This document shows, piece after piece, positions 17,609 to 27,265 of a stretch of DNA of 64,000 bases; the first letter of the stretch is position 1; each line of letters begins with the position of its first letter. The notes beneath the pieces were generated by a model. That model saw nothing but the letters and a program-made list of their open reading frames with translations. It was not told the DNA's origin and searched no databases. Source of the DNA: an uncultured Pelagibacteraceae bacterium (GTDB taxonomy: Bacteria; Pseudomonadota; Alphaproteobacteria; Pelagibacterales; Pelagibacteraceae); NCBI GenBank assembly GCA_902622245.1, contig CACNPC010000007.1, positions 1 through 64,000 on the forward strand, read 5' to 3'. The translations under genes were made by a program, and so were the position numbers.

Positions 17609-18798
17609 CTTTAAAACGAAAAAACAAAACTTCACATCTCTCAAATTTTAATACAGCTATTTTAGTTCTTGAAAACAAATCAGTCTTTAAAGGAATCGGA
17701 TTGGGATATATAGGAGAGGCAACCGGAGAAGTATGTTTTAATACGTCATTAACTGGTTATCAAGAAATTATATCTGATCCATCTTATGCGGGACAGATAA
17801 TAAATTTTACATTTCCACATATTGGTAACGTTGGGGCTAATAAAGAAGATGTAGAATCTGATAAAATATGGACAAGAGGAGTTATTTTTAATTCAGAGAT
17901 AACAAGTCCTTCTAATTATAGATCTCTCCAGAATTTAGATAAATGGCTTAAAAAAAGTAAAATAGTAGGCATAACTGGTCTAGATACTAGAAGTTTAACA
18001 AATTTTATAAGAGATAAAGGAGCTCCAAAAGGAACAATATCAAATAGTAAAAATGGTAAATTTAATATTAATAAACTAATAAATAAATCAATAAAATGGC
18101 CAGGTTTAAACGGAATGGATCTTGCTCAAGAGGTCACAACTAATAAAACTTATATTTGGAAAGGATATAAAACTTGGAAAAAAAATAAGGGCTATGAAAA
18201 AAATAATAAGAAAAAATTTAGGATCGTGGCGATAGATTATGGAATTAAAAAAAATATACTTAGATATTTTTCTGATTTTGATTGCGAAGTAAAAGTTGTT
18301 TCATGTAAGGAAAATGCAGATAATATACTCAATCTAAAACCGCATGGAATTTTTTTGTCAAACGGTCCTGGGGATCCTGCTGCAACAGGAAAGTATGCAA
18401 TTAAAGTTGTAAAAAATTTAATAAAAAAAAATATTCCATTATTTGGGATATGTTTGGGTCATCAAATCTTAGCTTTAGCTTTAGATGCAAAAACTAAAAA
18501 GATGAAATTAGGACATAGGGGTGCAAATCATCCAGTAAAAAATTTAATTACCAAGAAAGTAGAAATTACCAGTCAAAATCATGGATTTGAGGTTGTAAAA
18601 GAAAGTTTAAAAAAAAATACAGAAATAACTCATCTATCATTATTCGATAATTCTATAGAAGGAATAAGATTAAAAAATAAACCAGTTTTCTCAGTGCAAT
18701 ATCATCCTGAGGCTAATCCTGGACCACAAGATAGTAAATATTTATTTAGTAATTTTATTAAAGACATAAAAAAATATGCCAAAAAGAAAAGACATTAA
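17605..18798 (+). CDS. carA: Carbamoyl-phosphate synthase small subunit CarA
   Basis: Glutamine amidotransferase subunit that releases ammonia from Gln for carbamoyl phosphate synthesis (pyrimidines and arginine). The 397-aa protein has the CarA N-terminal domain ([22 protein letters not shown]) and a class I amidotransferase domain. That domain holds [11 protein letters not shown], the nucleophile-Cys motif FGICLGHQ, and the HPEA catalytic His region. The start is TTG: an in-frame TAA lies immediately before it and no ATG precedes the first conserved block. carB overlaps by 23 bases. Confidence 0.97.
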   Translation: MTLKRKNKTSHLSNFNTAILVLENKSVFKGIGLGYIGEATGEVCFNTSLTGYQEIISDPSYAGQIINFTFPHIGNVGANKEDVESDKIWTRGVIFNSEITSPSNYRSLQNLDKWLKKSKIVGITGLDTRSLTNFIRDKGAPKGTISNSKNGKFNINKLINKSIKWPGLNGMDLAQEVTTNKTYIWKGYKTWKKNKGYEKNNKKKFRIVAIDYGIKKNILRYFSDFDCEVKVVSCKENADNILNLKPHGIFLSNGPGDPAATGKYAIKVVKNLIKKNIPLFGICLGHQILALALDAKTKKMKLGHRGANHPVKNLITKKVEITSQNHGFEVVKESLKKNTEITHLSLFDNSIEGIRLKNKPVFSVQYHPEANPGPQDSKYLFSNFIKDIKKYAKKKRH

Positions 18799-21700
18799 AA
18801 AAATTTTAGTTATTGGAGCTGGTCCAATTATTATTGGTCAAGCTTGTGAATTTGATTATTCAGGAACACAGGCATGCAAAGCATTAAAAGATGAAGGTTA
18901 TAAAGTAATATTAATAAACTCAAATCCAGCAACTATAATGACTGATCCTGGTGTTGCTGATAAAACTTATATTGAGCCAATATCACTGGAAGTGCTGGAG
19001 GAGGTTATAAAGAAAGAGAAGCCTGATGCTATTCTACCTACAATGGGAGGTCAAACAGCACTAAATCTTGCAATTAACTCAGAAAAAATTGGATTGCTTA
19101 AAAAGTATAAAATTGAACTTATAGGAGCTAACTCCAAAGCAATAGCAAACGCTGAGGATAGAAAAAAATTTAGAAAGAATATGTCTGATATTGGTATTGA
19201 TTTACCAAAATCAGAAGTTCTAAATAAATTTTCAAACGCGAAAAAATGCTTAAATAAAATTGGTCTTCCTGCAATTATTAGACCTTCATTTACTTTGGGA
19301 GGCTTAGGTGGAGGTATTGCGAGAACAAGAAGAGATTTTTTTAAAATCGTTAAAGAAGGAATGAATGAGTCTCCTCAAAATCAGGTTTTGGTTGAAGAAT
19401 GTTTGGATGGATGGAAAGAGTTTGAGATGGAAGTTGTTAGAGATAAAAACGACAACTGTATAATTATCTGTTCAATAGAAAATGTTGATCCCATGGGAAC
19501 TCATACTGGTGATTCTGTTACAATAGCACCAGCATTAACACTTACAGATAAAGAGTATCAAGTAATGAGAAATGCATCTATTGCATGCTTAAGAAAAATA
19601 GGTGTTGAAACAGGAGGTTCGAATGTTCAATTCGCCATAAATCCAAAAAATGGAAGAATGGTAATTATTGAAATGAACCCCAGAGTTTCAAGATCATCTG
19701 CGTTAGCTTCAAAAGCAACGGGCTTTCCAATAGCAAAAGTAGCAGCAAAATTAGCAGTTGGTTATACTCTTGATGAACTACAAAATGAAATAACAAAGGT
19801 AACACCAGCCTCTTTTGAACCAACAATCGATTACGTTGTAACAAAAATTCCAAGATTTACATTTGAAAAATTTTCTGACACAGAAGCAATTTTAGGAACA
19901 TCCATGAGATCTGTTGGTGAAGCAATGGCAATTGGGAGAAACTTCAAAGAATCTTTTCAAAAAGCTCTCGTTTCACTTGAAACTGGTTTGTCAGGATTAG
20001 ATAATATTTTTAAATATTCCAAGAAAGAAATTCTAAAAAATTTAAAAATTAATATTCCAAACAAATTACTTCTAATTGCTGAAGCTTTTAGAAAAAAAAT
20101 ATCTATAAATGTTATTTATAAATTATCAAAAGTAGATCCTTGGTTTTTAAATCAAATTAAGGAAATAATTGATGAAGAAAAAATATTAAATTCAAAAGGG
20201 CTGCCCAAAACTTTTGAGGAATTTAATAGAATAAAATCAATAGGCTTTTCCGATAAAAAGATCTCACAATTAACTGATCAAAAAGAAACAATCGTTAAAT
20301 CAAGAAGAAAAGCTTTAAAAGTTATGCCTGTTTTTAAAAAAGTTGATACCTGTGCTGCAGAATTTAAATCTTTTACACCTTATATGTATTCTACGTATCA
20401 AAGAAATTTTTCTATTAAAACTGAATGCGAAGCTGAGCCAAGCAATAAAAAGAAAATAATAATTTTAGGTGGAGGACCAAATAGAATTGGTCAAGGTATA
20501 GAGTTTGATTATTGCTGTTGTCAAGCTAGCTTTTCTTTAAAAGAAGCAGGTTTTGAAACAATAATGATAAATTGTAACCCGGAAACTGTTTCTACAGATT
20601 ATGATACGAGTGATAGATTATACTTTGAACCTTTAATTGAAGAGTATGTTGAGAATATAATTTTAAAAGAAAAATCAAAAGGAAATCTAATTGGTATTAT
20701 TGCACAATTTGGAGGACAAACTCCTATCAAATTAGCTAAATTTTTAGATGAAAATAAACTACCTATTTTAGGGACACAATATAAATCAATTGATCTAGCA
20801 GAAGATAGAGACAGATTTAGAGAGTTGCTTATAAAGCTTAAATTAAAACAAGCTGAAAGCGGAATAGCATACAAATTCGATCAAGCTATTAATGTTGCCG
20901 AAAAAATTGGATTGCCTGTAGTTGTTAGACCTTCTTATGTTTTGGGAGGAAGAGCTATGGAAATTGTTCATGACAAAAGTCAATTGAAACAGTTTATAAA
21001 TGAAGCCTTCAAAGCATCAGAACAAAATCCAATTTTAATTGATAAATTTATCAATAACGCGATGGAAGTAGATGTAGATGCGATTTCTGATGGAAAAGAT
21101 GTTTATGTTGCAGGAATAATGCAACACATCGAAGAAGCAGGAATTCACTCAGGAGACTCAGCTTGCTGCTTGCCACCGGTATCAATAAAGGCAAATCTTT
21201 TAAGAGAACTTAAAATACAAACAAGAAAATTAGCTCTTGCTTTAAAAGTTAAAGGATTTTTAAATATTCAATTTGCAATTAAAAATGATGAAATTTTTGT
21301 CATTGAAGTTAATCCTAGAGCAAGCAGAACTGTCCCCTTTGTTTCAAAAGCAAACGGTATTCCGCTTGCAAAAATTGCATCAAGAATAATGTCTGGGGAA
21401 AGGTTAAGTAAATATAAATTAAAATATAAAACCAATAAAAAATTTGCTGTTAAGGAAGCAGTATTCCCATTCAATAAATTTCCAGATAGTGATTTATTAC
21501 TTGGCCCTGAAATGAAGTCTACTGGTGAGGTAATGGGTTTCGATGATGATTTTGGAATGGCAGTTGCTAAAAGTCAGATAGCAGCTTCAAATTCTTTACC
21601 TACCAAAGGAATGGCATTCTTGTCGGTAAAAGACTCTCACAAACAAGAAATAATAGGTGTTGCACAAAGATTAATAAAACTTGGATTCACACTTTCTGCA

Positions 21701-22000
21701 ACCAAAGGAACTTCAGAGATTTTAAAACAAAATGGAATGAAATGTAAAAAAATTAATAAGGTGAGCAGTGGTAGACCACATATAGTAGATGTTTTAAATT
21801 CAAAAAAAATATCTTTGGTAATAAATACTGGAGGTGGAAATTCTGAACACAGGATTAGTGATGCAAGAGCATTAAGAAGAGGAACTCTTGCAAACAAAAT
21901 CCCTTATTGTACGAACATGTCTACAGCCTATTCATTCTTAGAAGCAATTAAATCTTTAAAAACAACAAAATTAAGAGTTAAATCTCTGCAAGATAATTAA
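18776..22000 (+). CDS. carB: Carbamoyl-phosphate synthase large subunit CarB
   Basis: Uses two ATP, bicarbonate and ammonia to make carbamoyl phosphate. The 1074-aa protein shows the internal duplication: ATP-grasp half 1 (start [22 protein letters not shown], later [12 protein letters not shown] and [19 protein letters not shown]), and half 2 ([53 protein letters not shown]). The C-terminal MGS-like regulatory domain holds [14 protein letters not shown] and VINTGGG. Length is normal. It starts inside carA with a 23-base overlap and ends two bases before a convergent gene. Confidence 0.98.
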   Translation: MPKRKDIKKILVIGAGPIIIGQACEFDYSGTQACKALKDEGYKVILINSNPATIMTDPGVADKTYIEPISLEVLEEVIKKEKPDAILPTMGGQTALNLAINSEKIGLLKKYKIELIGANSKAIANAEDRKKFRKNMSDIGIDLPKSEVLNKFSNAKKCLNKIGLPAIIRPSFTLGGLGGGIARTRRDFFKIVKEGMNESPQNQVLVEECLDGWKEFEMEVVRDKNDNCIIICSIENVDPMGTHTGDSVTIAPALTLTDKEYQVMRNASIACLRKIGVETGGSNVQFAINPKNGRMVIIEMNPRVSRSSALASKATGFPIAKVAAKLAVGYTLDELQNEITKVTPASFEPTIDYVVTKIPRFTFEKFSDTEAILGTSMRSVGEAMAIGRNFKESFQKALVSLETGLSGLDNIFKYSKKEILKNLKINIPNKLLLIAEAFRKKISINVIYKLSKVDPWFLNQIKEIIDEEKILNSKGLPKTFEEFNRIKSIGFSDKKISQLTDQKETIVKSRRKALKVMPVFKKVDTCAAEFKSFTPYMYSTYQRNFSIKTECEAEPSNKKKIIILGGGPNRIGQGIEFDYCCCQASFSLKEAGFETIMINCNPETVSTDYDTSDRLYFEPLIEEYVENIILKEKSKGNLIGIIAQFGGQTPIKLAKFLDENKLPILGTQYKSIDLAEDRDRFRELLIKLKLKQAESGIAYKFDQAINVAEKIGLPVVVRPSYVLGGRAMEIVHDKSQLKQFINEAFKASEQNPILIDKFINNAMEVDVDAISDGKDVYVAGIMQHIEEAGIHSGDSACCLPPVSIKANLLRELKIQTRKLALALKVKGFLNIQFAIKNDEIFVIEVNPRASRTVPFVSKANGIPLAKIASRIMSGERLSKYKLKYKTNKKFAVKEAVFPFNKFPDSDLLLGPEMKSTGEVMGFDDDFGMAVAKSQIAASNSLPTKGMAFLSVKDSHKQEIIGVAQRLIKLGFTLSATKGTSEILKQNGMKCKKINKVSSGRPHIVDVLNSKKISLVINTGGGNSEHRISDARALRRGTLANKIPYCTNMSTAYSFLEAIKSLKTTKLRVKSLQDN

Positions 22001-22002
22001 TT

Positions 22003-22665
22003 TTAATAGACTTTCCAATCTGTCTCAAATGTAACATAATTTACTTGAAGACATCTTCTCTCTTTTACTATTTCTTTTTTTTCCATACCGTGCCAAGTGT
22101 TAGGGCCACTTGAAAAGAAATAGCCATAATTATCCTTATAAGGAACAGTTTTTGCTAATTTTAAATTTTCATCATAAAAATCTGTTCCCAAATCTTCTTT
22201 TTCATTATGCTTATTTACGAATAATAAACATGACATCAGTTTCTCTTTGATATCGCAATGTGGCTTTAACCAGAATCCTTTTCTATCACAGATAACTTCA
22301 ACTCTTACATATGAATTTGAAAGATCTTTATTTATCATTTCAGAAATTTTTTTATAAGTTGATGGATTTTGAAGTTCTTTAATAAATTCAACAAGATTAG
22401 GAAATTGATTTGAATTTTCTTTTGTTACAAAACATCTAAATTTTAATGCTTTGCCTCCGTCTGATATACCTTCTCTAAACTTACCTTCACCTCCATCAAT
22501 TGCTCTTGTACCGTCATAGTTTAAATTATGTTCTATCGGATTAGCTATATCAGCGTTTACAATTTCCTGAACTTGGCCGTCAGTTAGTGGTTGATTTAAT
22601 TCCCAATGTTCAAAAGGTGTTTTGTGATTTGACGAATTTTTTAATATTGAGTTTAAAAATGCCAT
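22003..22665 (-). CDS. 2-oxoglutarate/Fe(II) oxygenase-like protein
   Basis: Probable non-haem iron dioxygenase of unknown substrate. The 220-aa protein has an HxD metal motif (H136-C-D138, in KPHCDIKEK), a later His (H192, in NTWHGMEKK) and Arg 203/204, spaced as the HxD...H...R facial triad plus 2-oxoglutarate-binding Arg of this superfamily. The double-stranded beta-helix fold is likely but I cannot assign a subfamily. It overlaps the ELM1-like gene by one base (TAATG), so the two are co-translated; a nucleotide-sugar or glycan-modification role is possible but speculative. It ends two bases from carB. Confidence 0.65.
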   Translation of the reverse strand: MAFLNSILKNSSNHKTPFEHWELNQPLTDGQVQEIVNADIANPIEHNLNYDGTRAIDGGEGKFREGISDGGKALKFRCFVTKENSNQFPNLVEFIKELQNPSTYKKISEMINKDLSNSYVRVEVICDRKGFWLKPHCDIKEKLMSCLLFVNKHNEKEDLGTDFYDENLKLAKTVPYKDNYGYFFSSGPNTWHGMEKKEIVKERRCLQVNYVTFETDWKVY

Positions 22666-23612
22666 TATAATTGAATTTTATCTTTAATGATATTTGCTAC
22701 TCTATTCGTTTCATCTAATTTTTCATAGTTCCAATTTTCTAATTTTTCTCCTAATTCTCTAACAATTTTCATTTCTTGAAATAATTTTCTAAAATTTTTA
22801 AATCTTTTATCACTTTTTTTAGGTGGAATAGTGGCAATATAAATTGGCTTACCTGTTAAAGCTGCCTCTGAAATCATAGAGCTTGAATCACAAGTAATAA
22901 CCAAATGTTTTGATTGTGAAAGAGCACTTAAATAGGCTTTTTTATCAACACCATCTAATACTAAATGATCATTTCCAAAATATATTTTTGCATGTTCTAT
23001 AGTTCCCTTTGGCGTTCTCATAGAAGGGATAACTACTAAACTAAGATTATTTTCTTTAACTAAATAATTTACTTTTGAAAAAATTTCTTGGATATTTCTA
23101 TCTGAATAATCATAATACTGGGTAGGACCACCAATTATTAAAGAAATTATATTTTTATCCCTCAATTTGCTTGAAACACTAAATAAATATTCTTTATCTT
23201 TTTCAATTTCTTCACTTGTTAAATAATGAATAGCTCCTTTTGTTTTTAATACATTATGTCCATCAAGATTATCGTGCTCAGGCACTACAACTAGATCAAA
23301 ATTATCAAGTTTTATCTTTGGGTTTTGAATATGAATGTTAAATACTTTTTTCTTTGAATTTTTTTTTAAGAATAATGATGGAATAATACTTTTTCTTCCA
23401 CATGAAATTATTAAATCAACATCTTCGCATTCAATTTTTTTAAAAACTGAGTCGGATATTGGAGTGAATTTCGGCGGTATAACTTTCCAGAAACCTTTTG
23501 TTTCAACTGTGTGGTGAGAATAATTTATATCTAAAGCTTTGGCCAAACCTTCTACTTGGCTAATCATCCCATGCATACCTTCTGTTAATAATATACCTTT
23601 CAATTTAGTCAT
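22665..23612 (-). CDS. ELM1-like (mitochondrial fission protein family, DUF1022) protein
   Basis: Member of a family of GT-B-like proteins named after plant ELM1; the bacterial function is unknown. The 315-aa protein begins LTEGMHGMISQVEGLAKAL (the family has a GxPG/GMxxQ-type start), then DLIISCGRKSIIPSLFLKK, VFNIHIQNPK, FDLVVVPEHD, LIIGGPT and VITCDSSSMISEAALTGKP. The last block resembles sugar-nucleotide binding sites of GT-B enzymes. It is coupled to the oxygenase-like gene and diverges from trxB with only 21 bases between start codons. Confidence 0.85.
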   Translation of the reverse strand: MTKLKGILLTEGMHGMISQVEGLAKALDINYSHHTVETKGFWKVIPPKFTPISDSVFKKIECEDVDLIISCGRKSIIPSLFLKKNSKKKVFNIHIQNPKIKLDNFDLVVVPEHDNLDGHNVLKTKGAIHYLTSEEIEKDKEYLFSVSSKLRDKNIISLIIGGPTQYYDYSDRNIQEIFSKVNYLVKENNLSLVVIPSMRTPKGTIEHAKIYFGNDHLVLDGVDKKAYLSALSQSKHLVITCDSSSMISEAALTGKPIYIATIPPKKSDKRFKNFRKLFQEMKIVRELGEKLENWNYEKLDETNRVANIIKDKIQL

Positions 23613-23633
23613 TAATCATTATATAGCTTTCAT

Positions 23634-24578
23634 ATGAGTGAAAATCCAACTAAACACACAAAAGTGTTAATAATTGGGTCAGGTCCCGCTGGATATACGG
23701 CAGCAATTTATGCTGCAAGAGCAATGTTAAAACCAATATTAGTTCATGGTATGGAACCTGGTGGCCAACTAACAACAACAACTGATGTTGAAAATTTCCC
23801 TGGATTTAAAGATGTAATACAAGGGCCATGGCTTATGGATCAAATGAAAGGCCAGGCAGAAGTAGTTGGGACTGAAATGATTCAAGATCATATTGCATCG
23901 GTGGACTTAAAATCTAAGCCGTTTAAAGCTGTTGGAGATAGTGGCCAAATTTATGAAGCGGACTCAATAATTATTTCAACAGGAGCTCAAGCTAGATGGT
24001 TAAATATTGACTCAGAACAAAGCTTCAGAGGTTTTGGTGTATCTGCATGTGCAACATGTGATGGATTTTTCTTTAAAGACAAAACTGTAGCAGTTGTTGG
24101 AGGTGGAAATGCTGCAGTTGAAGAAGCTATGTTTTTAACAAAATTTGCTTCAAAAGTTCAACTTATACATAGAAGAGATAGTTTGAGAGCAGAAAAATTA
24201 CTTCAAAAGAAATTAATGGAAAATAAAAAAATTGAAATAATTTGGGACTCTGTTGTTGATGAAGTCATTGGAGATAATGATCCTAAAAATGTAACTGGAT
24301 TAAAAATTAAAAATGTTAAAACAAATAAAATCGACGAACTAAAAATTGATGGCTTGTTCATTGCTATAGGGCATGATCCAGCAACCTCATTATTTAAAGA
24401 TCAACTAGAGATGGATAATGAGGGTTATTTAATAACAAAACCAGAGTCTACGGAAACAAATATACCAGGAGTTTTTGCTGCTGGTGATGTGAAAGATAAA
24501 GTATTTAGACAGGCAGTTACAGCAGCTGGTATGGGATGTATGGCAGCATTAGAGGCTGAAAAACATTTATCCGAATAA
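23634..24578 (+). CDS. trxB: Thioredoxin reductase TrxB
   Basis: Flavoenzyme that reduces thioredoxin with NADPH. The 314-aa protein has the FAD-binding GSGPAG motif at 16-21, the redox-active pair C139-A-T-C142-D, the NADPH-binding GGGNAAVEEA block (about 155-164) and the C-terminal FAAGDVKDK FAD motif. Length and motif order are those of low-molecular-weight TrxB. It is followed directly (no gap) by an epimerase-family gene and diverges from the ELM1-like gene. Confidence 0.97.
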   Translation: MSENPTKHTKVLIIGSGPAGYTAAIYAARAMLKPILVHGMEPGGQLTTTTDVENFPGFKDVIQGPWLMDQMKGQAEVVGTEMIQDHIASVDLKSKPFKAVGDSGQIYEADSIIISTGAQARWLNIDSEQSFRGFGVSACATCDGFFFKDKTVAVVGGGNAAVEEAMFLTKFASKVQLIHRRDSLRAEKLLQKKLMENKKIEIIWDSVVDEVIGDNDPKNVTGLKIKNVKTNKIDELKIDGLFIAIGHDPATSLFKDQLEMDNEGYLITKPESTETNIPGVFAAGDVKDKVFRQAVTAAGMGCMAALEAEKHLSE

Positions 24579-25598
24579 ATGAATGAAACAGTATTGTTAA
24601 CGGGTATAAGTGGATGGATCGCTAAACACACTGCAATTGAATTATTAAAATCGGGATATAAAGTTTTAGGCACTGTTAGAGATTCTGGTTTAATAGAGCA
24701 AACAAAAAAAACCATAAATGAATATGCATCAATTGATAAATTATCATTTGTCGAGTTAGATCTTTTAAAAGACGAAGGTTGGGATGAGGCATTAAAAGGC
24801 TGTAAGTATGTAATGCATGTGGCTTCTCCTTTTCCTTTAAAGACCTCAAGAGATCGTGAAAGTCTTGTTCCTACAGCTAAAGATGGAACTATAAGAGTTT
24901 TAAAAGCTGCTGTTAATGCGGGAGTTGAACGTATTATTAAAACTTCTTCAATTGCAACAATGTTTAGAAAACCTAATCGGACAAATCCATATACATTTGG
25001 TGAAAATGATTGGAGTGATGCTAATTGGAAAGGTTGTAATGATTACTTTGTTTCAAAAATCAAGGCTGAAAAAGCAGCTTGGGAATTTATGGAGAATAAA
25101 GGTTTAAAGAATAAATTGGTATGTATATGTCCTGGAGGTGTCTTTGGAGACGCTTTAGATACTAAAGAAAAAACTTCGATAAGTTATGTTAAATTATTTC
25201 TAGAAGGTAAATATCCGGGTGCTCCGGATTTTAGTATTTTAGTCTCAGATATGAAAGATGTAGTGAAGGCTCACATCAATTCTTTAACAAGACCAGATGT
25301 TGGTGGAAGACGACTAATAATTGGCTCTGAGGTCAAAAGAATGATAGATTTTTCAAATATTATGGCTGAAGCATTACCTAAATATTCAAAAAAACTTCCA
25401 AAAAGAGTGTTGCCAAACTTTTTAGTGAGAATAATTAGTCATCTGGATACGAGTGCAAAAATGATGGTTCCAGATTTAGGGATACAAATGCAAACTGATG
25501 CTTCGTATGCTGAAGATTTATTGGGATTTAAATTTCAGCCGGCTAGAGGATGTATTGAGGATGCAGCAAAATCAGTAGTTAGACTTGGATTAGTATAA
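24579..25598 (+). CDS. NAD-dependent epimerase / dihydroflavonol reductase-like SDR
   Basis: Extended short-chain dehydrogenase of unknown substrate. The 339-aa protein has a Rossmann start (LLTGISGWIAKHTA, atypical G-x-x-G-x-x pattern), DL after the second strand, HVASPFP, and the catalytic Tyr-Lys pair YFVSK (about 150). The downstream PGGVFGDAL and later blocks resemble dihydroflavonol 4-reductase / cinnamoyl-CoA-reductase-like enzymes. Substrate cannot be read from sequence. It starts immediately after the trxB stop, so it is in that transcript. Confidence 0.85.
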   Translation: MNETVLLTGISGWIAKHTAIELLKSGYKVLGTVRDSGLIEQTKKTINEYASIDKLSFVELDLLKDEGWDEALKGCKYVMHVASPFPLKTSRDRESLVPTAKDGTIRVLKAAVNAGVERIIKTSSIATMFRKPNRTNPYTFGENDWSDANWKGCNDYFVSKIKAEKAAWEFMENKGLKNKLVCICPGGVFGDALDTKEKTSISYVKLFLEGKYPGAPDFSILVSDMKDVVKAHINSLTRPDVGGRRLIIGSEVKRMIDFSNIMAEALPKYSKKLPKRVLPNFLVRIISHLDTSAKMMVPDLGIQMQTDASYAEDLLGFKFQPARGCIEDAAKSVVRLGLV

Positions 25599-25664
25599 TA
25601 TCAATAATTTACAAGCTATTTCAGTATAGAATAAAAAGTTATTTTAAATTATAAAAGAATGTAA

Positions 25665-26039
25665 ATGGAAAACATTGTAAAGCAAATCCAGCTTGTAGCA
25701 TTAGTAATCATTTTAGTTAGTACAGTTATTGCTTTTGGGCAAGAAATGTACCAGATGATACTCGTGCAAAGAGTTACTTTAGCCGATCTGCTTTTACTTT
25801 TTTTATATCTTGAAGTGCTTGCAATGGTTAGAGTATTTTGGGAAAGTCAATCAATTCAAATTACACTGCCGTTATTTATTGCTATAACTGCACTTGCTAG
25901 ATTTATTATTTTACAAGGAAAATCTCTAAATCCAGAGATATTACTATATGAAGCAGGTGCGATTGTTTTAATTGCTTTAGCAATTGTAATTTTAAGATTT
26001 AGAAATTCTTCACTAATTGGACTAAGTAAAAAAAAATAA
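25665..26039 (+). CDS. PsiE-like membrane protein
   Basis: Small inner-membrane protein resembling phosphate-starvation-inducible PsiE. The 124-aa product has four hydrophobic segments (about 8-26, 38-58, 65-84, 92-112). The middle holds LLLLFLYLEVLAMVRVFWES, close to the PsiE core with its Glu-Val-x-x-Met/Arg pattern. The role of PsiE is not known. It ends two bases before the convergent aminotransferase. Whether it is phosphate-regulated here cannot be judged; I see no clear Pho box in the 66-base gap before it. Confidence 0.8.
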   Translation: MENIVKQIQLVALVIILVSTVIAFGQEMYQMILVQRVTLADLLLLFLYLEVLAMVRVFWESQSIQITLPLFIAITALARFIILQGKSLNPEILLYEAGAIVLIALAIVILRFRNSSLIGLSKKK

Positions 26040-26041
26040 GT

Positions 26042-27229
26042 TTATCCTAAATCCTTACAAAACTTTTTAATTCTAGACATTGCAATTTTAAGTTTTGCCA
26101 TTGAAGTCGCATATGAAATTCTAAAATATCCATCTAAACCAAATGCTGAGCCCTGAACAGCTGCAACATTTTGTTTTTCTAAAAGCTTTTGGACAAAATC
26201 AGTATCTTTTTTAAGTTTAGTTCTTTTATTTAAAAGTTTTTTACAATTCGGAAATACGTAAAATGCACCATTAGGTTTTAAACAGCTAATACCATCAATA
26301 TTATTTAAACTTTTTACAACAAAATCTCTTCTTTCTTTAAATGATTTTGCTCTTTTCTTAATAAAGTCTTGTTTTCCATTCAGAGCTTCAACAGCTGCTG
26401 CTTGACTAATTGACGAGGGATTCGAAGTTGACTGAGATTGAATTTTTCTAATTGCAGAAATTATTTCTTTTGGTCCAGCTGCATAACCAATTCTCCACCC
26501 AGTCATTGCATATGACTTGCTCACCCCATTCATTGTTAATGTTCGAGATTTTAATTTTGAAATTTGTGCAATAGTAAAGAATTTAAAATTATCATATTTA
26601 ACATGCTCATAAATATCATCGCTCAAAATGTGAACTTTTTTGTTTTTGATTAAAACCTTAGCTAATTTTTGAATTTCTGATTTGCTGTATCCAGATCCAG
26701 TTGGATTAGATGGTGAGTTAAGGATTATCCATTTCGTTCTTTTTGTAATTGCAGCTTTTAATTTTGCAGGTGTAATTTTAAATCCATCTTTTTCATCACA
26801 TTTTACTATTTTTGGTTTTCCTCCTGCTAAGAGAACCATATCCGGATATGAAACCCAGAATGGAGCAGGAATAATAACTTCATCTCCTTTATTTAAAGTT
26901 GCCATAAAAGTGTTGTAAAGAACTTGTTTCCCTCCAGTTCCAACTGTGATTTCATCTAGTTTATAATTTAGTTTATTTTCTCTTTTAAATTTTTTTAAAA
27001 TTGCTTTTTTTAATGCTGGAGTTCCATCAACTGCTGTATACTTTGTATCTCCGTCTCTTATTGCTCTAATAGCTGCATTTTTAACATTGATAGGAGTATC
27101 AAAATCTGGTTCCCCTGCCCCAAGTCCAACTACATCTTTTCCTGCAGCTCTTAATTCTCTTGCCTTTTGAGTAACTGCAATAGTTGGGGATGGTTTAATT
27201 CTTTTTAAATTATTAGATATTATGCTCAT
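26042..27229 (-). CDS. Class I pyridoxal-phosphate aminotransferase, aspartate aminotransferase type
   Basis: PLP enzyme of fold type I, most similar to AspB/AatA-type aspartate aminotransferases (some of which also act on prephenate). The 395-aa protein has GLGAGEPDFDTP at the N-terminus, GGKQVLYN (cofactor phosphate loop), APFWVSYPDM, NSPSNPTGSGYS, SDDIYEHVKYD and the PLP-lysine motif GVSKSYAMTGWRIGYAAG. It ends with FRISYATSM carrying the carboxylate-binding Arg. It diverges from uvrB across 36 bases and converges on the PsiE-like gene. Exact substrate range is not determinable by eye. Confidence 0.92.
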   Translation of the reverse strand: MSIISNNLKRIKPSPTIAVTQKARELRAAGKDVVGLGAGEPDFDTPINVKNAAIRAIRDGDTKYTAVDGTPALKKAILKKFKRENKLNYKLDEITVGTGGKQVLYNTFMATLNKGDEVIIPAPFWVSYPDMVLLAGGKPKIVKCDEKDGFKITPAKLKAAITKRTKWIILNSPSNPTGSGYSKSEIQKLAKVLIKNKKVHILSDDIYEHVKYDNFKFFTIAQISKLKSRTLTMNGVSKSYAMTGWRIGYAAGPKEIISAIRKIQSQSTSNPSSISQAAAVEALNGKQDFIKKRAKSFKERRDFVVKSLNNIDGISCLKPNGAFYVFPNCKKLLNKRTKLKKDTDFVQKLLEKQNVAAVQGSAFGLDGYFRISYATSMAKLKIAMSRIKKFCKDLG

Positions 27230-27265
27230 TGAATTATGAAATTATTCAATTACGTTGTTTAATAT

